Below, in pieces: positions 34,263-39,933 of a DNA stretch of 39,933 nt. The stretch comes from Clostridia bacterium. Its GTDB lineage: Bacteria > Bacillota > Clostridia > Oscillospirales > Acutalibacteraceae. The first letter of the stretch is position 1; every line of letters begins with the position of its first letter. Under the pieces are notes generated by a model that worked only from the letters and a program-made list of their open reading frames with translations, did not search any database and was not told where the DNA came from. Made by a program: the position numbers and the translations under genes. The stretch lies in the NCBI GenBank assembly GCA_900771085.1, contig CAAGMR010000037.1:1-39933 (forward strand). Reading direction: 5' to 3'.

Positions 34263-35120
34263 TTAATCGAGATTAAGTTTTCTGTTCATTATTCTGCATG
34301 TGAGGCCGAACATTACAGCGATGAGAATAAGGAGGAATACAATAGCACCGATTATGATACTCTGCATTGCGTGACCTGTGTTTGTTCCAATATCTGTGAT
34401 GAAGTTGGAAAGAACAGATGTTTCTGCATTGAGGAAGATGATTGTAAGAATCTGAGTTGCAATGTCAATTGCAAGGAAGGAAAGAACTGCGCCTGCAATC
34501 TTGTGATCCTTTGCAATAAGCTGGCCGAATGCGATTGAGAAATACCATGAAAGAATAAATCTTGCACCGGCAACAACGAAGATTATTGCAAGTTCAGCTA
34601 TGAATACTCCGGTTGGAACACCGAGATAGTCTTCAAAGAGATTCTCATTGGTTGTAAGAATCAGAGAAATTGTATCTTTCAGTTCTTTGATAAGATTCTG
34701 GATTGCTTCAACATGACCAAGTGTAATGTAGATGGAAAGCATTGTAACAAGTCCGCCAACTACAAGCCAGATAACGGCTGTAAGGAACTTAGAGGTAACA
34801 AGAGTTGTTGTCTTCGTTGGAAGAGTCATCATAAGATAACCTTCGTCAGTGAAGTAGTTCTTGTAGAACCTGTAAATTACATAGAAAACGGTCAGGAAAA
34901 TTACTCCGACAAAGAGAAGGAAGTAAATAACCGAAAGAAGTGAAGATGCCCACTGAATGATGTGGGAAAAAGAATATGAGGCATGGTCTACAATGTACTT
35001 TCTTGTGGAAAGCCATGTGAGGAAACGTCCCATAAGAGCCACAACCAGAACTGCAACATATGAAGGCAGGAATATTCTGGTGTCAGCTATGATTTCGTGT
35101 TTTATAAGTTTTCCTAGCAT
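34263..35120 (-). CDS. ABC transporter permease
   Basis: A 285-aa protein with six predicted membrane segments and no soluble domain, the pattern of ABC-2-type export permeases. It begins MLGKLIKHEIIADTRIFLPSY; the second half alternates hydrophobic helices with short loops (FIAELAIIFVVAGARFILSWYF near residue 185). Its ATG (35120) lies inside the end of the ATPase gene (stop at 35114), so the two are translationally coupled and form one transporter. The substrate is unknown; peptides, antibiotics or envelope stress are usual for this type. Confidence 0.87.
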   Translation of the reverse strand: MLGKLIKHEIIADTRIFLPSYVAVLVVALMGRFLTWLSTRKYIVDHASYSFSHIIQWASSLLSVIYFLLFVGVIFLTVFYVIYRFYKNYFTDEGYLMMTLPTKTTTLVTSKFLTAVIWLVVGGLVTMLSIYITLGHVEAIQNLIKELKDTISLILTTNENLFEDYLGVPTGVFIAELAIIFVVAGARFILSWYFSIAFGQLIAKDHKIAGAVLSFLAIDIATQILTIIFLNAETSVLSNFITDIGTNTGHAMQSIIIGAIVFLLILIAVMFGLTCRIMNRKLNLD

Positions 35121-35812
35121 CTGAACACCTCCCTGAAAAGTTCATCTACAGTCTGTCCTGTAGCTTTTACATTTTCAACAGTGTCATACTTAACGATTTC
35201 GCCGTTCTTGATGAATACGAACTCGTCGAGAACCTGCTCAACATCTGCGATGAGATGTGTGGAGATGATTACGGTAGCATCCTTGTTGTAATGACCTATG
35301 ATGGTCTCGAGAATGTAATCACGAGATGCCGGGTCAACGCCGCCGATAGGCTCATCCAGAAGATAAAGCTTGGCGTCGCGGCTCATTACGAGGATAAGCT
35401 GAACCTTTTCTCGGTTACCCTTTGAAAGAGCTTTGAACTTAGCGGTTTTATCAATGTTGAGATGACTGAGCATTTCATTTGCTTTGTCCATGTTGAAGTC
35501 TTTGTAGAAATCTGACATGAAAGAAAGCATCTGGTTTACTGTCATATAATCGCTGAGATAGTTTCTTTCCGGAAGATATGCGAGAATTGATTTTGTTTCA
35601 ACGCCCGGAGCCTTTCCGTCAATTAATATTTCACCCGATGTTGGTACAAGCAGACCGCAGGTCAGCTTTATCAGGGTGGTTTTGCCGCTTCCGTTAGGGC
35701 CGAGAAGACCGATTATCTTTCCCTGTGGGAGACTAAGGTCGATACCCTTTAAGGCAACGGACTTTTTACCATATGTTTTAGTAAGCTGTTTACACTCAAA
35801 AATTGGTGCCAT
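35114..35812 (-). CDS. ABC transporter ATP-binding protein
   Basis: A 232-aa nucleotide-binding subunit: Walker A GLLGPNGSGKTTLIK, Q-loop region LPERNYLSDY, signature LSKGNREKVQL, Walker B LYLLDEPIGGVDPASRD, and the switch His in ISTHLI. The signature LSKGNREK is a variant of LSGGQ found in the YtrB-like group of exporters. GGAGG precedes the ATG. A 27-bp operator overlaps the transcription start, so the pair is probably repressed until induced. No regulator is encoded beside it, although YtrA-type (GntR) repressors commonly accompany such pairs. Confidence 0.93.
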   Translation of the reverse strand: MAPIFECKQLTKTYGKKSVALKGIDLSLPQGKIIGLLGPNGSGKTTLIKLTCGLLVPTSGEILIDGKAPGVETKSILAYLPERNYLSDYMTVNQMLSFMSDFYKDFNMDKANEMLSHLNIDKTAKFKALSKGNREKVQLILVMSRDAKLYLLDEPIGGVDPASRDYILETIIGHYNKDATVIISTHLIADVEQVLDEFVFIKNGEIVKYDTVENVKATGQTVDELFREVFRC

Positions 35813-35833
35813 ATGGTGCCCTCCTGTTTTGTG

Positions 35834-35860
35834 TATTGTAATGACTTGGTCAGTACAATA
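35834..35860. promoter_or_regulatory. operator of the ABC transporter pair
   Basis: TATTGTAATGAC (35834-35845), TTG, GTCAGTACAATA (35849-35860): 12-bp arms with one mismatch. It lies between the -10 and the ribosome binding site, over the predicted start of transcription, as expected for a repressor. The type of regulator is not certain. Confidence 0.65.
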
Positions 35861-35863
35861 CTC

Positions 35864-35891
35864 ATTATAAACTTTCGAAAAACAGTGTCAA
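35864..35891 (-). promoter_or_regulatory. ABC transporter promoter
   Basis: Minus strand: perfect TTGACA (35891-35886), 16-bp spacer, perfect TATAAT (35869-35864). Confidence 0.8.
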
Positions 35892-35923
35892 ACCTCTATA
35901 GTTTCATTTAAGGTAAGGCTTAA

Positions 35924-35952
35924 TTGACACATAATAAAAAATTGTTTATTAT
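35924..35952 (+). promoter_or_regulatory. promoter of the charged coiled-coil gene
   Basis: TTGACA (35924-35929), 17-bp spacer, TATTAT (35947-35952), about 50 bp before the ATG. Confidence 0.7.
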
Positions 35953-36004
35953 TTATTTGTATATCTTTACGCATTTGGTGCGATTTTCGAGAGGGGAAAC
36001 CGAA

Positions 36005-36406
36005 ATGGCAATTTTAGACTTTGTTTTCAAGAAAATGGAAGAGTCAAACGATCAGCGCAGAACAGCTGTAGAAGCTGCAAAAGAGCAGAAGGCTGCTATC
36101 AAAAAAGAGCAGGCAAAACTCGCTGCTGATAAAAAGGCTTTTGATAAAAAGATGAAGAAAGCTCGCCAGAAGCAGGCAGAGAAGATTTACAAGGAACGCC
36201 TTGCTAACGGTTATGAAAGCTCAATCGCAAAAGTTGATGCTGCAGCTCTCAGCAACTACAAGGCTGTAACAGCTGAAGCTCCAAAGCAGAAGGAAGCAGC
36301 AGCAAAGGCTGAAAAGGCAGCAAAAGAAGCTGCTGAAAAGGCTCTCAAGGAGAGAGAGGAAAAGGCAAAGAAGTTTGTTGAGGCTGAAGCTAAAAAATCA
36401 AAGTAA
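36005..36406 (+). CDS. Lys/Ala/Glu-rich coiled-coil protein, function unknown
   Basis: A 133-aa protein that I do not recognise. It begins MAILDFVFKKMEESNDQRR and is then almost wholly helical, with long runs of Ala, Lys and Glu (AAKEQKAAIKKEQAKLAADKK near residue 25, and a KAEKAAKEAAEKALKEREEK stretch near the end). There is no cysteine, membrane segment or signal peptide. The composition suggests a soluble coiled-coil rod, perhaps nucleic-acid-associated because of the lysines. The start has GAGGGG about 9 nt upstream. An open stretch back to a TTG at 35924 is not coding: that TTG is the promoter's -35 box. A 6S-like RNA follows. Confidence 0.75.
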   Translation: MAILDFVFKKMEESNDQRRTAVEAAKEQKAAIKKEQAKLAADKKAFDKKMKKARQKQAEKIYKERLANGYESSIAKVDAAALSNYKAVTAEAPKQKEAAAKAEKAAKEAAEKALKEREEKAKKFVEAEAKKSK

Positions 36407-36421
36407 GTCAAACGTTTCTTA

Positions 36422-36450
36422 TTGACTTGCTGTGTTATTTATGGTACAAT
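36422..36450 (+). promoter_or_regulatory. promoter of the 6S-like RNA
   Basis: TTGACT (36422-36427), 17-bp spacer, TACAAT (36445-36450). The start would be near 36457. Confidence 0.7.
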
Positions 36451-36456
36451 TTTTAG

Positions 36457-36653
36457 CAGAAGTTCTTTAATACAATTAAATATTGTTTTCCGAGTCAGGT
36501 GACCTAAAGTGTTAAGCCATGGATGCCTGACCAGGGTATGAGGGAAACCGATTGCCTTCCGTGTTTGAAAAGGAGAAAAGCCAGATCATCGAAGCGCTAT
36601 GCGCTGAGGTGTTGAATTTGCGTACAAGCTCCTTCTTAAACGAAGGAGCTTTT
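36457..36653 (+). ncRNA. ssrS: structured small RNA, probably 6S RNA
   Basis: A non-coding transcript unit of about 195 nt, with its own promoter and terminator and no credible reading frame. The ends can pair (GCAGA near the 5' end with TTTGC at 36616-36620). Inside, GGTGACCT pairs with AGATCATC and CATGGA with TCCGTG, giving a rod with a large internal bubble. The 3' strand of the bubble carries a small AGCGC-TAT-GCGCT hairpin. This rod, bubble and size fit 6S RNA, which binds the housekeeping RNA polymerase in stationary phase. I could not match conserved 6S sequence blocks, so another structured RNA is possible. Confidence 0.55.
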
Positions 36654-36656
36654 TAT
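36626..36656 (+). terminator. terminator of the 6S-like RNA
   Basis: AAGCTCCTTC (36626-36635), TTAAAC loop, GAAGGAGCTT (36642-36651), then TTTTA. Confidence 0.88.
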
Positions 36657-36668
36657 ATTGCCCATATA

Positions 36669-36700
36669 ATAAATAACTGTAGTCTCCCTCGGTTATTTAT
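36669..36700. repeat. inverted repeat in the intergenic island
   Basis: ATAAATAAC (36669-36677) and GTTATTTAT (36692-36700), a perfect 9-bp inverted repeat with a 14-nt loop. No gene uses it obviously. It opens the gene-free stretch 36657-36835 between the 6S-like RNA and the next promoter. Confidence 0.7.
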
Positions 36701-36751
36701 CGAACGAAGTTGTATTTACCACCACTATTTACAATTTCCATTACATCACCC

Positions 36752-36812
36752 GCATAAGCCCATTTCAGGTCTTGAATGAAAGTTCAACTCCTGAAATGGG
36801 TTTATGTTTTTT
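36752..36812 (+). terminator. long bipartite hairpin with T-run
   Basis: CCCATTTCAGG (36759-36769) pairs with CCTGAAATGGG (36790-36800). An inner TTGAA/TTCAA stem forms the tip, and outer pairs reach 36753/36806, giving more than 20 bp overall. TTTTTT follows (36807-36812). It is a strong terminator, or the 3' end of a short RNA, yet no gene lies directly upstream of it. Confidence 0.7.
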
Positions 36813-36835
36813 GCAGTTTTCTGACCGCGACTAGA

Positions 36836-36864
36836 TTGACACTACATTCCTATTATGATAGTAT
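36836..36864 (+). promoter_or_regulatory. promoter of the small membrane protein
   Basis: TTGACA (36836-36841), 17-bp spacer, TAGTAT (36859-36864) with an upstream TG. Confidence 0.7.
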
Positions 36865-36925
36865 TTATGTCGGTGGTAATACGACGTGACCTGTTGTGGT
36901 CGCAAAGACTGAGGGAGTGAAAGTT

Positions 36926-37129
36926 ATGGCAAAGGTAAAGAAAGAAGCAAGCTTACTCAAGAAAATAATAAAGTTAGTTCTCGCAGTTGCGGGTCTTTTG
37001 ATTGCGGCAGTTCTTGCGGTTGTAATCGTTTACATCAACCCATTCAACATGCCTGCTATTTTCAAGAGAAACTATCCTGAATGGTTTGAGGCTCATCCAT
37101 TTATTAGCAGCCTCATCTCAGTAGACTAA
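36926..37129 (+). CDS. small single-pass membrane protein, 67 aa
   Basis: Unknown small protein: a basic N-terminus (MAKVKKEASLLKKIIK), one hydrophobic helix (~17-38, LVLAVAGLLIAAVLAVVIVYI), then a short outside or inside tail with aromatic and proline residues (NPFNMPAIFKRNYPEWFEAHPFISSLISVD). GAGGGAG lies 8-9 nt before the ATG; a GTG ten codons upstream has no ribosome binding site. It has a private promoter, a 55-nt leader with two small dyads (GTCG/CGAC and GACC/GGTC) and its own terminator, so it is a true monocistronic gene. Positive charge before the helix predicts an N-in orientation. Confidence 0.75.
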   Translation: MAKVKKEASLLKKIIKLVLAVAGLLIAAVLAVVIVYINPFNMPAIFKRNYPEWFEAHPFISSLISVD

Positions 37130-37159
37130 TAAGCTTATTTTTGTTTTTTAGGAAATGGG

Positions 37160-37195
37160 GACCGTGGCCTATCGCCACGGTCTTTTCGTTTTTAA
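37160..37195 (+). terminator. terminator of the small membrane protein gene
   Basis: GACCGTGGC (37160-37168), CTATC, GCCACGGTC (37174-37182), then TTTTCGTTTTT. Confidence 0.9.
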
Positions 37196-37203
37196 AAAAA
37201 TAC

Positions 37204-37232
37204 TTGCAATTACCATATGTCTTATATATAAT
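37204..37232 (+). promoter_or_regulatory. tRNA-fMet promoter
   Basis: TTGCAA (37204-37209), 17-bp spacer, TATAAT (37227-37232). Confidence 0.75.
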
Positions 37233-37265
37233 AATAGAGCACTAAGGGACAGACGTCCTACATAT

Positions 37266-37341
37266 CGCAGGGTAGAGCAGTTGGTAGCTCGTCGGGCTCA
37301 TAACCCGGAGGCCGGGGGTTCAAGTCCCTCCCCTGCACCCA
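37266..37341 (+). tRNA. initiator tRNA-fMet (CAU)
   Basis: A 76-nt tRNA with anticodon CAT in the loop CTCATAA. Initiator marks are present: the C1-A72 mismatch (5' CGCAGGG against 3' CCCTGCA), three G-C pairs at the base of the anticodon stem (TCGGG/CCCGG), and A11-T24 in the D-stem. The T-stem is GGGGG/CCCTC with one G-T pair. CCA is encoded. The base before CCA (position 73) is C, whereas A73 is usual for methionine tRNAs. It stands alone, with its own promoter and terminator. Confidence 0.95.
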
Positions 37342-37347
37342 TGAAAA

Positions 37348-37380
37348 AAGAGAGAGTCTTTCGACTCTCTCTTTTTTTTG
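37348..37380 (+). terminator. terminator after tRNA-fMet
   Basis: AAGAGAGAGTC, TTTC, GACTCTCTCTT (37348-37373), then a run of T. Its A-rich 5' flank also suits the convergent gdhA. Confidence 0.9.
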
Positions 37381-37400
37381 GGCTGTTTACTATGGAGATT

Positions 37401-38750
37401 TTAATAAATGCCCTGATCAATCATTGCCTGTGCAACCTTTTCAAATCCGGCAATATTTGCTCCAGCTACAAGGTTGTATCCGAGACCGTAACGTTCTGCG
37501 GCATCAACTGAGTTGTTATAAATGTCAATCATTGCTTCATGGAGGAGACTGTCAACTTTTTCTGCAGACCATGAAAGACGCTGGCTGTTCTGTGACATTT
37601 CAAGACCGGATACGCATACGCCACCGGCATTAACCGCTTTAGATGGAGCAACAATTACATTCTCTTCATCCATGAGCATGTTGAGAGCTGCTTCTGTAGT
37701 AGGCATGTTTGCAACTTCAATGTAGTACTTCACACCATTTGCGATGATTTCTTTAGCTTCATTTACGTCGATTTCGTTCTGAGTTGCGCATGGCATTACA
37801 ATATCTGTCTTAACACTCCAAGGCTTAGCGCCGGCATAGAAAGGAACGCCAAACTTATCGGCATAGTCCTTAACACAGTCGTGGCCTGAACTTCTCATTT
37901 CAAGGAGATAGTTGAGCTTTTCTTCTGTAACGACTCCGTCTTTATCGTAGATGTACCCGTCAGGTCCGGAAATTGTTACGGCTTTTGCACCGAGTTCGGC
38001 CAGCTTTTTGCATACGCCCCAGGCAACATTACCGAAGCCTGAAACGGCAACTGTCTTTCCGCTGATGTCTTCGCCATCGTGTTTAAGTACTTCGCAAAGA
38101 TAATAAACTGCGCCGTAACCTGTTGCTTCAGGTCTGATGAGGGATCCGCCGTAAGCGCGGCCCTTGCCGGTGATAACACCGTTTTCAAATGTATCGGAGA
38201 TTCTCTTGTACTGGCCGAAAAGGAAACCGATTTCTCTCTGACCTACACCGATGTCTCCGGCAGGAACATCGATATTCTGACCGATGTGTCTGTAAAGTTC
38301 AGTCATGAACGCCTGACAGAAACGCATGATTTCTCTTTTGCTCTTTCCTCGAGGGTCAAAGTCAGAGCCGCCCTTGGCGCCTCCGAGAGGGAGACCTGTC
38401 AACGAGTTTTTGAATGTCTGCTCGAAACCAAGGAAATACATGATGGAAGAGTTTACGCTTGGGTGGAAACGAAGTCCGCCTTTGTAAGGACCGATGCTGG
38501 AGTTGAACTGTACGCGGTATCCGCGGTTAATCCGGGTTTTGCCGTTGTCGTCTTCCCACGCAATACGGAAGGTGATAAGACGGTCCGGTTCAGCCATTCT
38601 TGAAAGGATATCGTCTTCAACATATTCAGGGTGGGCTTCGATTACTTTTTCAAGTGATCGATAAACTTCTTTTACGCACTGGATGTATTCGGGTTTGGCA
38701 TTATCCCTGCGTTCTACAGTTGCAATTACAGATTCAATGTAGTCATTCAT
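37401..38750 (-). CDS. gdhA: NADP-type glutamate dehydrogenase
   Basis: GdhA makes glutamate from 2-oxoglutarate and ammonium. The 449-aa length and the pattern RVQFNSSIGPYKGGLRFHPSVN, then PLGGAKGGSDFDPRGKS with the catalytic Lys, and DIGVGQREIGFLFGQYKR fit the hexameric NADP type. The Rossmann domain begins at TVAVSGFGNVAWG. The ATG at 38750 has GAGGTG about 8 nt upstream. The leader holds two near-identical dyads, one of which is a terminator-like hairpin, so expression is probably regulated. sstT lies upstream on the same strand but ends at its own terminator. Confidence 0.97.
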   Translation of the reverse strand: MNDYIESVIATVERRDNAKPEYIQCVKEVYRSLEKVIEAHPEYVEDDILSRMAEPDRLITFRIAWEDDNGKTRINRGYRVQFNSSIGPYKGGLRFHPSVNSSIMYFLGFEQTFKNSLTGLPLGGAKGGSDFDPRGKSKREIMRFCQAFMTELYRHIGQNIDVPAGDIGVGQREIGFLFGQYKRISDTFENGVITGKGRAYGGSLIRPEATGYGAVYYLCEVLKHDGEDISGKTVAVSGFGNVAWGVCKKLAELGAKAVTISGPDGYIYDKDGVVTEEKLNYLLEMRSSGHDCVKDYADKFGVPFYAGAKPWSVKTDIVMPCATQNEIDVNEAKEIIANGVKYYIEVANMPTTEAALNMLMDEENVIVAPSKAVNAGGVCVSGLEMSQNSQRLSWSAEKVDSLLHEAMIDIYNNSVDAAERYGLGYNLVAGANIAGFEKVAQAMIDQGIY

Positions 38751-38779
38751 TCTATTACACCTCGCATAAAATATATCGC

Positions 38780-38833
38780 GGTGAGTCGCGACTCACCTTT
38801 TGTCCATAAAAAACCGTGAGTCGTAACTCACGG
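38780..38833 (-). promoter_or_regulatory. gdhA leader: two related dyads, possible attenuator or operator pair
   Basis: Reading toward gdhA: CCGTGAGT-TACG-ACTCACGG followed by TTTTTT (38833-38808, terminator-like), then the perfect 18-bp palindrome GGTGAGTCGCGACTCACC (38797-38780). The arms cross-pair (CGACTCAC of the first with GTGAGTCG of the second, 8 bp), which would break the terminator. On DNA, both are copies of GTGAGTCGNNACTCAC centred 35 bp apart. A weak promoter (TTGTTA 38875-38870, 17 bp, TAAATT 38852-38847) lies just upstream. Confidence 0.6.
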
Positions 38834-38943
38834 GCTCTGTAATTTCAATTTAACACTAATATGGTGTTGTAACAAGATTAATACTACACTAACTTTGCCT
38901 TGAGTATTTATGCAAAATAACAAGCAATATGTAAAGTCAACAC

Positions 38944-38978
38944 AAAAAAATAAGCGGAAGCCTTTTCGGCTTCCGCTT
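38944..38978 (-). terminator. sstT terminator
   Basis: AAGCGGAAGCC / GGCTTCCGCTT (38952-38978) with a 5-nt loop, then seven T on the minus strand (38950-38944). Confidence 0.92.
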
Positions 38979-38990
38979 GAGTTTTGTCTG

Positions 38991-39933
38991 TTATTCAGCA
39001 GATTTTGCTTTTACTTCTTTTTTCTTTGCATATTCGCCGAGGAAATTCATGTCCTCACCGCGCTTGCGTCTGTCATAGTATTCTGCAACTGCTGAGAATA
39101 CAACGTCACCTGAAGAGTTAAGAGCTGTCTCAACTGAGTCCTGAACAACGCCGATGATGAAACCAACTTCAACTGCCTGCATTGCGATGTCGTTTGAAAT
39201 ACCAAAGAATGAGCAAGCCATAGGAATAAGAAGAAGGGAGCCGCCTGCAACACCTGAAGCACCGCATGCAGCGAGTGTTGAAAGGAAGCTGAGAGCGATT
39301 GCTGTAGGGATTGAAACCTGAATGCCCATAGCCTCAGCAACTGAAAGGGACATGATTGTGATTACTGCTGCAGCACCGTCCATGTTGATTGTTGAACCAA
39401 GAGGGATGGAAACTGAGTAGAAGTCCTTTTCAAGACCAAGCTTTTCACAGGTGTTCATGTTAACAGGAATGTTAGCTGCGGAACTACGTGTGAAGAAAGC
39501 TGTAAGTCCACTTTCCTTAAGTGCGGTAAATGTAAGCGGATATGGATTTCTCTTAATGAAGAGAGAAGCGATGAATGGATCTGTTACGAGAGTTACGAAG
39601 AGCATTGAACCTACAAGAGATGCAAGGAGCTTGCCGTACTCTGTGAAGATTGAAAGACCATTCTCAGCAACGGTGGAGAATGTAAGTCCCATTACACCAA
39701 ATGGTGCGAAGAGGATGATCCATGATACTACCTTGCTGCACATGTTTGCGATATCGCCCATGAACTTCTTTGTTGCAGAATTGCCTACAACTTTAAGTGC
39801 AAGTCCGAAGAGAACAGCCCAGAAGAGAATACCAATGTATTTTGCTTCTGAAAGTGCTGTAACAGGGTTGATAGTCATGCTTGCAAGAAGGTTTGACCAT
39901 ACTTCGCCAACGCCTGAAGGAGCGGCCTGCTCT
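38991..39933 (-). CDS. sstT: serine/threonine:sodium symporter SstT (5' end cut by window edge)
   Basis: The frame stays open to the right edge (first whole codon near 39932, reading EQAAPSGVGEVWSNLLAS before the internal Met), so about 313 residues of the C-terminal part are present and the N-terminal ~90 are missing. The protein belongs to the dicarboxylate/amino acid:cation symporter family. It has the serine-rich hairpin motif (AFFTRSSAANIPVNM), GSTINMDGAAAV in TM7, and the GASGVAGGSLLLIPMACSFFGI segment. These are closest to SstT, which takes up serine and threonine with sodium. A hydrophilic tail (KRGEDMNFLGEYAKKKEVKAKSAE) ends it. A strong terminator follows. Confidence 0.9.
   Translation of the reverse strand, partial: EQAAPSGVGEVWSNLLASMTINPVTALSEAKYIGILFWAVLFGLALKVVGNSATKKFMGDIANMCSKVVSWIILFAPFGVMGLTFSTVAENGLSIFTEYGKLLASLVGSMLFVTLVTDPFIASLFIKRNPYPLTFTALKESGLTAFFTRSSAANIPVNMNTCEKLGLEKDFYSVSIPLGSTINMDGAAAVITIMSLSVAEAMGIQVSIPTAIALSFLSTLAACGASGVAGGSLLLIPMACSFFGISNDIAMQAVEVGFIIGVVQDSVETALNSSGDVVFSAVAEYYDRRKRGEDMNFLGEYAKKKEVKAKSAE

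Noticed and set aside
35924..36004. Open stretch from a TTG extending the coiled-coil protein by 27 residues
   Set aside because: The TTG is the -35 box of the promoter, and the true ATG at 36005 has a good ribosome binding site.
36697..36741. 14-codon minus-strand frame (MEIVNSGGKYNFVR) running into a hairpin, like a leader peptide
   Set aside because: No clear ribosome binding site, and no minus-strand gene downstream for it to regulate; kept only as a possible remnant within the intergenic island.

Overview
This 39.9 kb window looks like chromosomal DNA of a low-to-mid GC, Gram-positive-type anaerobe of the Bacillota, most likely class Clostridia. The main reasons are: the SRP RNA-dnaX-ybaB-recR order; TTGACA/TATAAT promoters with 17-bp spacing; strong GGAGG ribosome binding sites; many hairpin-plus-T-run terminators; a YlbF-family protein; an OYE-type dienoyl-CoA-reductase-like flavoenzyme; and an NADP-type GdhA. 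A genus cannot be named from the sequence alone. Most of the window is dense housekeeping sequence. There is no insertion sequence, phage gene or CRISPR array.

Layout. 1-4440 (minus): secA, then a GGDEF diguanylate cyclase, then a second membrane sensor cut by the left edge. 4440-4755: divergent promoters and the SRP RNA. 4755-8500 (plus): dnaX, ybaB, recR, smpB and tmRNA (ssrA), ended by a terminator. 8525-14761: an OYE/FAD oxidoreductase (minus) divergent from a second FAD enzyme (plus), then a metallophosphoesterase and a YgiQ radical-SAM protein (minus). 14878-15777: an EamA transporter. 15822-18506 (minus): argG-argH with a promoter and two ARG boxes. 18807-22607 (plus): rlmB and a 1008-aa protein that reads as a catalytically degenerate P-type ATPase. 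22662-24955 (minus): the rpsF-ssb-rpsR operon and prfB. 25129-34219 (plus): a RING/DUF2628-like membrane protein, glmU, pth, mfd, two acyltransferase-3 membrane proteins and a YlbF-family protein. 34263-35812 (minus): an ABC exporter with a 27-bp operator. 36005-37341 (plus): a charged coiled-coil protein, a 6S-like RNA, an intergenic hairpin island, a 67-aa membrane protein and initiator tRNA-fMet. 37401-39933 (minus): gdhA with a repeated-dyad leader, and sstT cut by the right edge.

How they fit together. SecA and SRP RNA, the two protein-export routes, are fired back to back from overlapping promoters. SmpB and tmRNA are the two halves of ribosome rescue and abut with no spacer. DnaX, YbaB, RecR, SSB and Mfd cover replication and repair. 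S6, S18, RlmB, RF2, Pth and tRNA-fMet cover translation. ArgG/ArgH and GdhA are nitrogen metabolism, each with visible regulatory DNA.

The best candidate for something undescribed is the protein at 19581-22607. It has the topology of a P1B-type ATPase (4 TM, A region, 2 TM, P/N region, 2 TM), but DKTGT, SEHPL, TGE, TGD and GDGxND are all altered or missing, and a 450-residue acidic tail replaces the metal-binding domain. Next come the gdhA leader (two near-identical GTGAGTCG..ACTCAC dyads able to form alternative hairpins), the 6S-like RNA and the hairpin island at 36660-36815.
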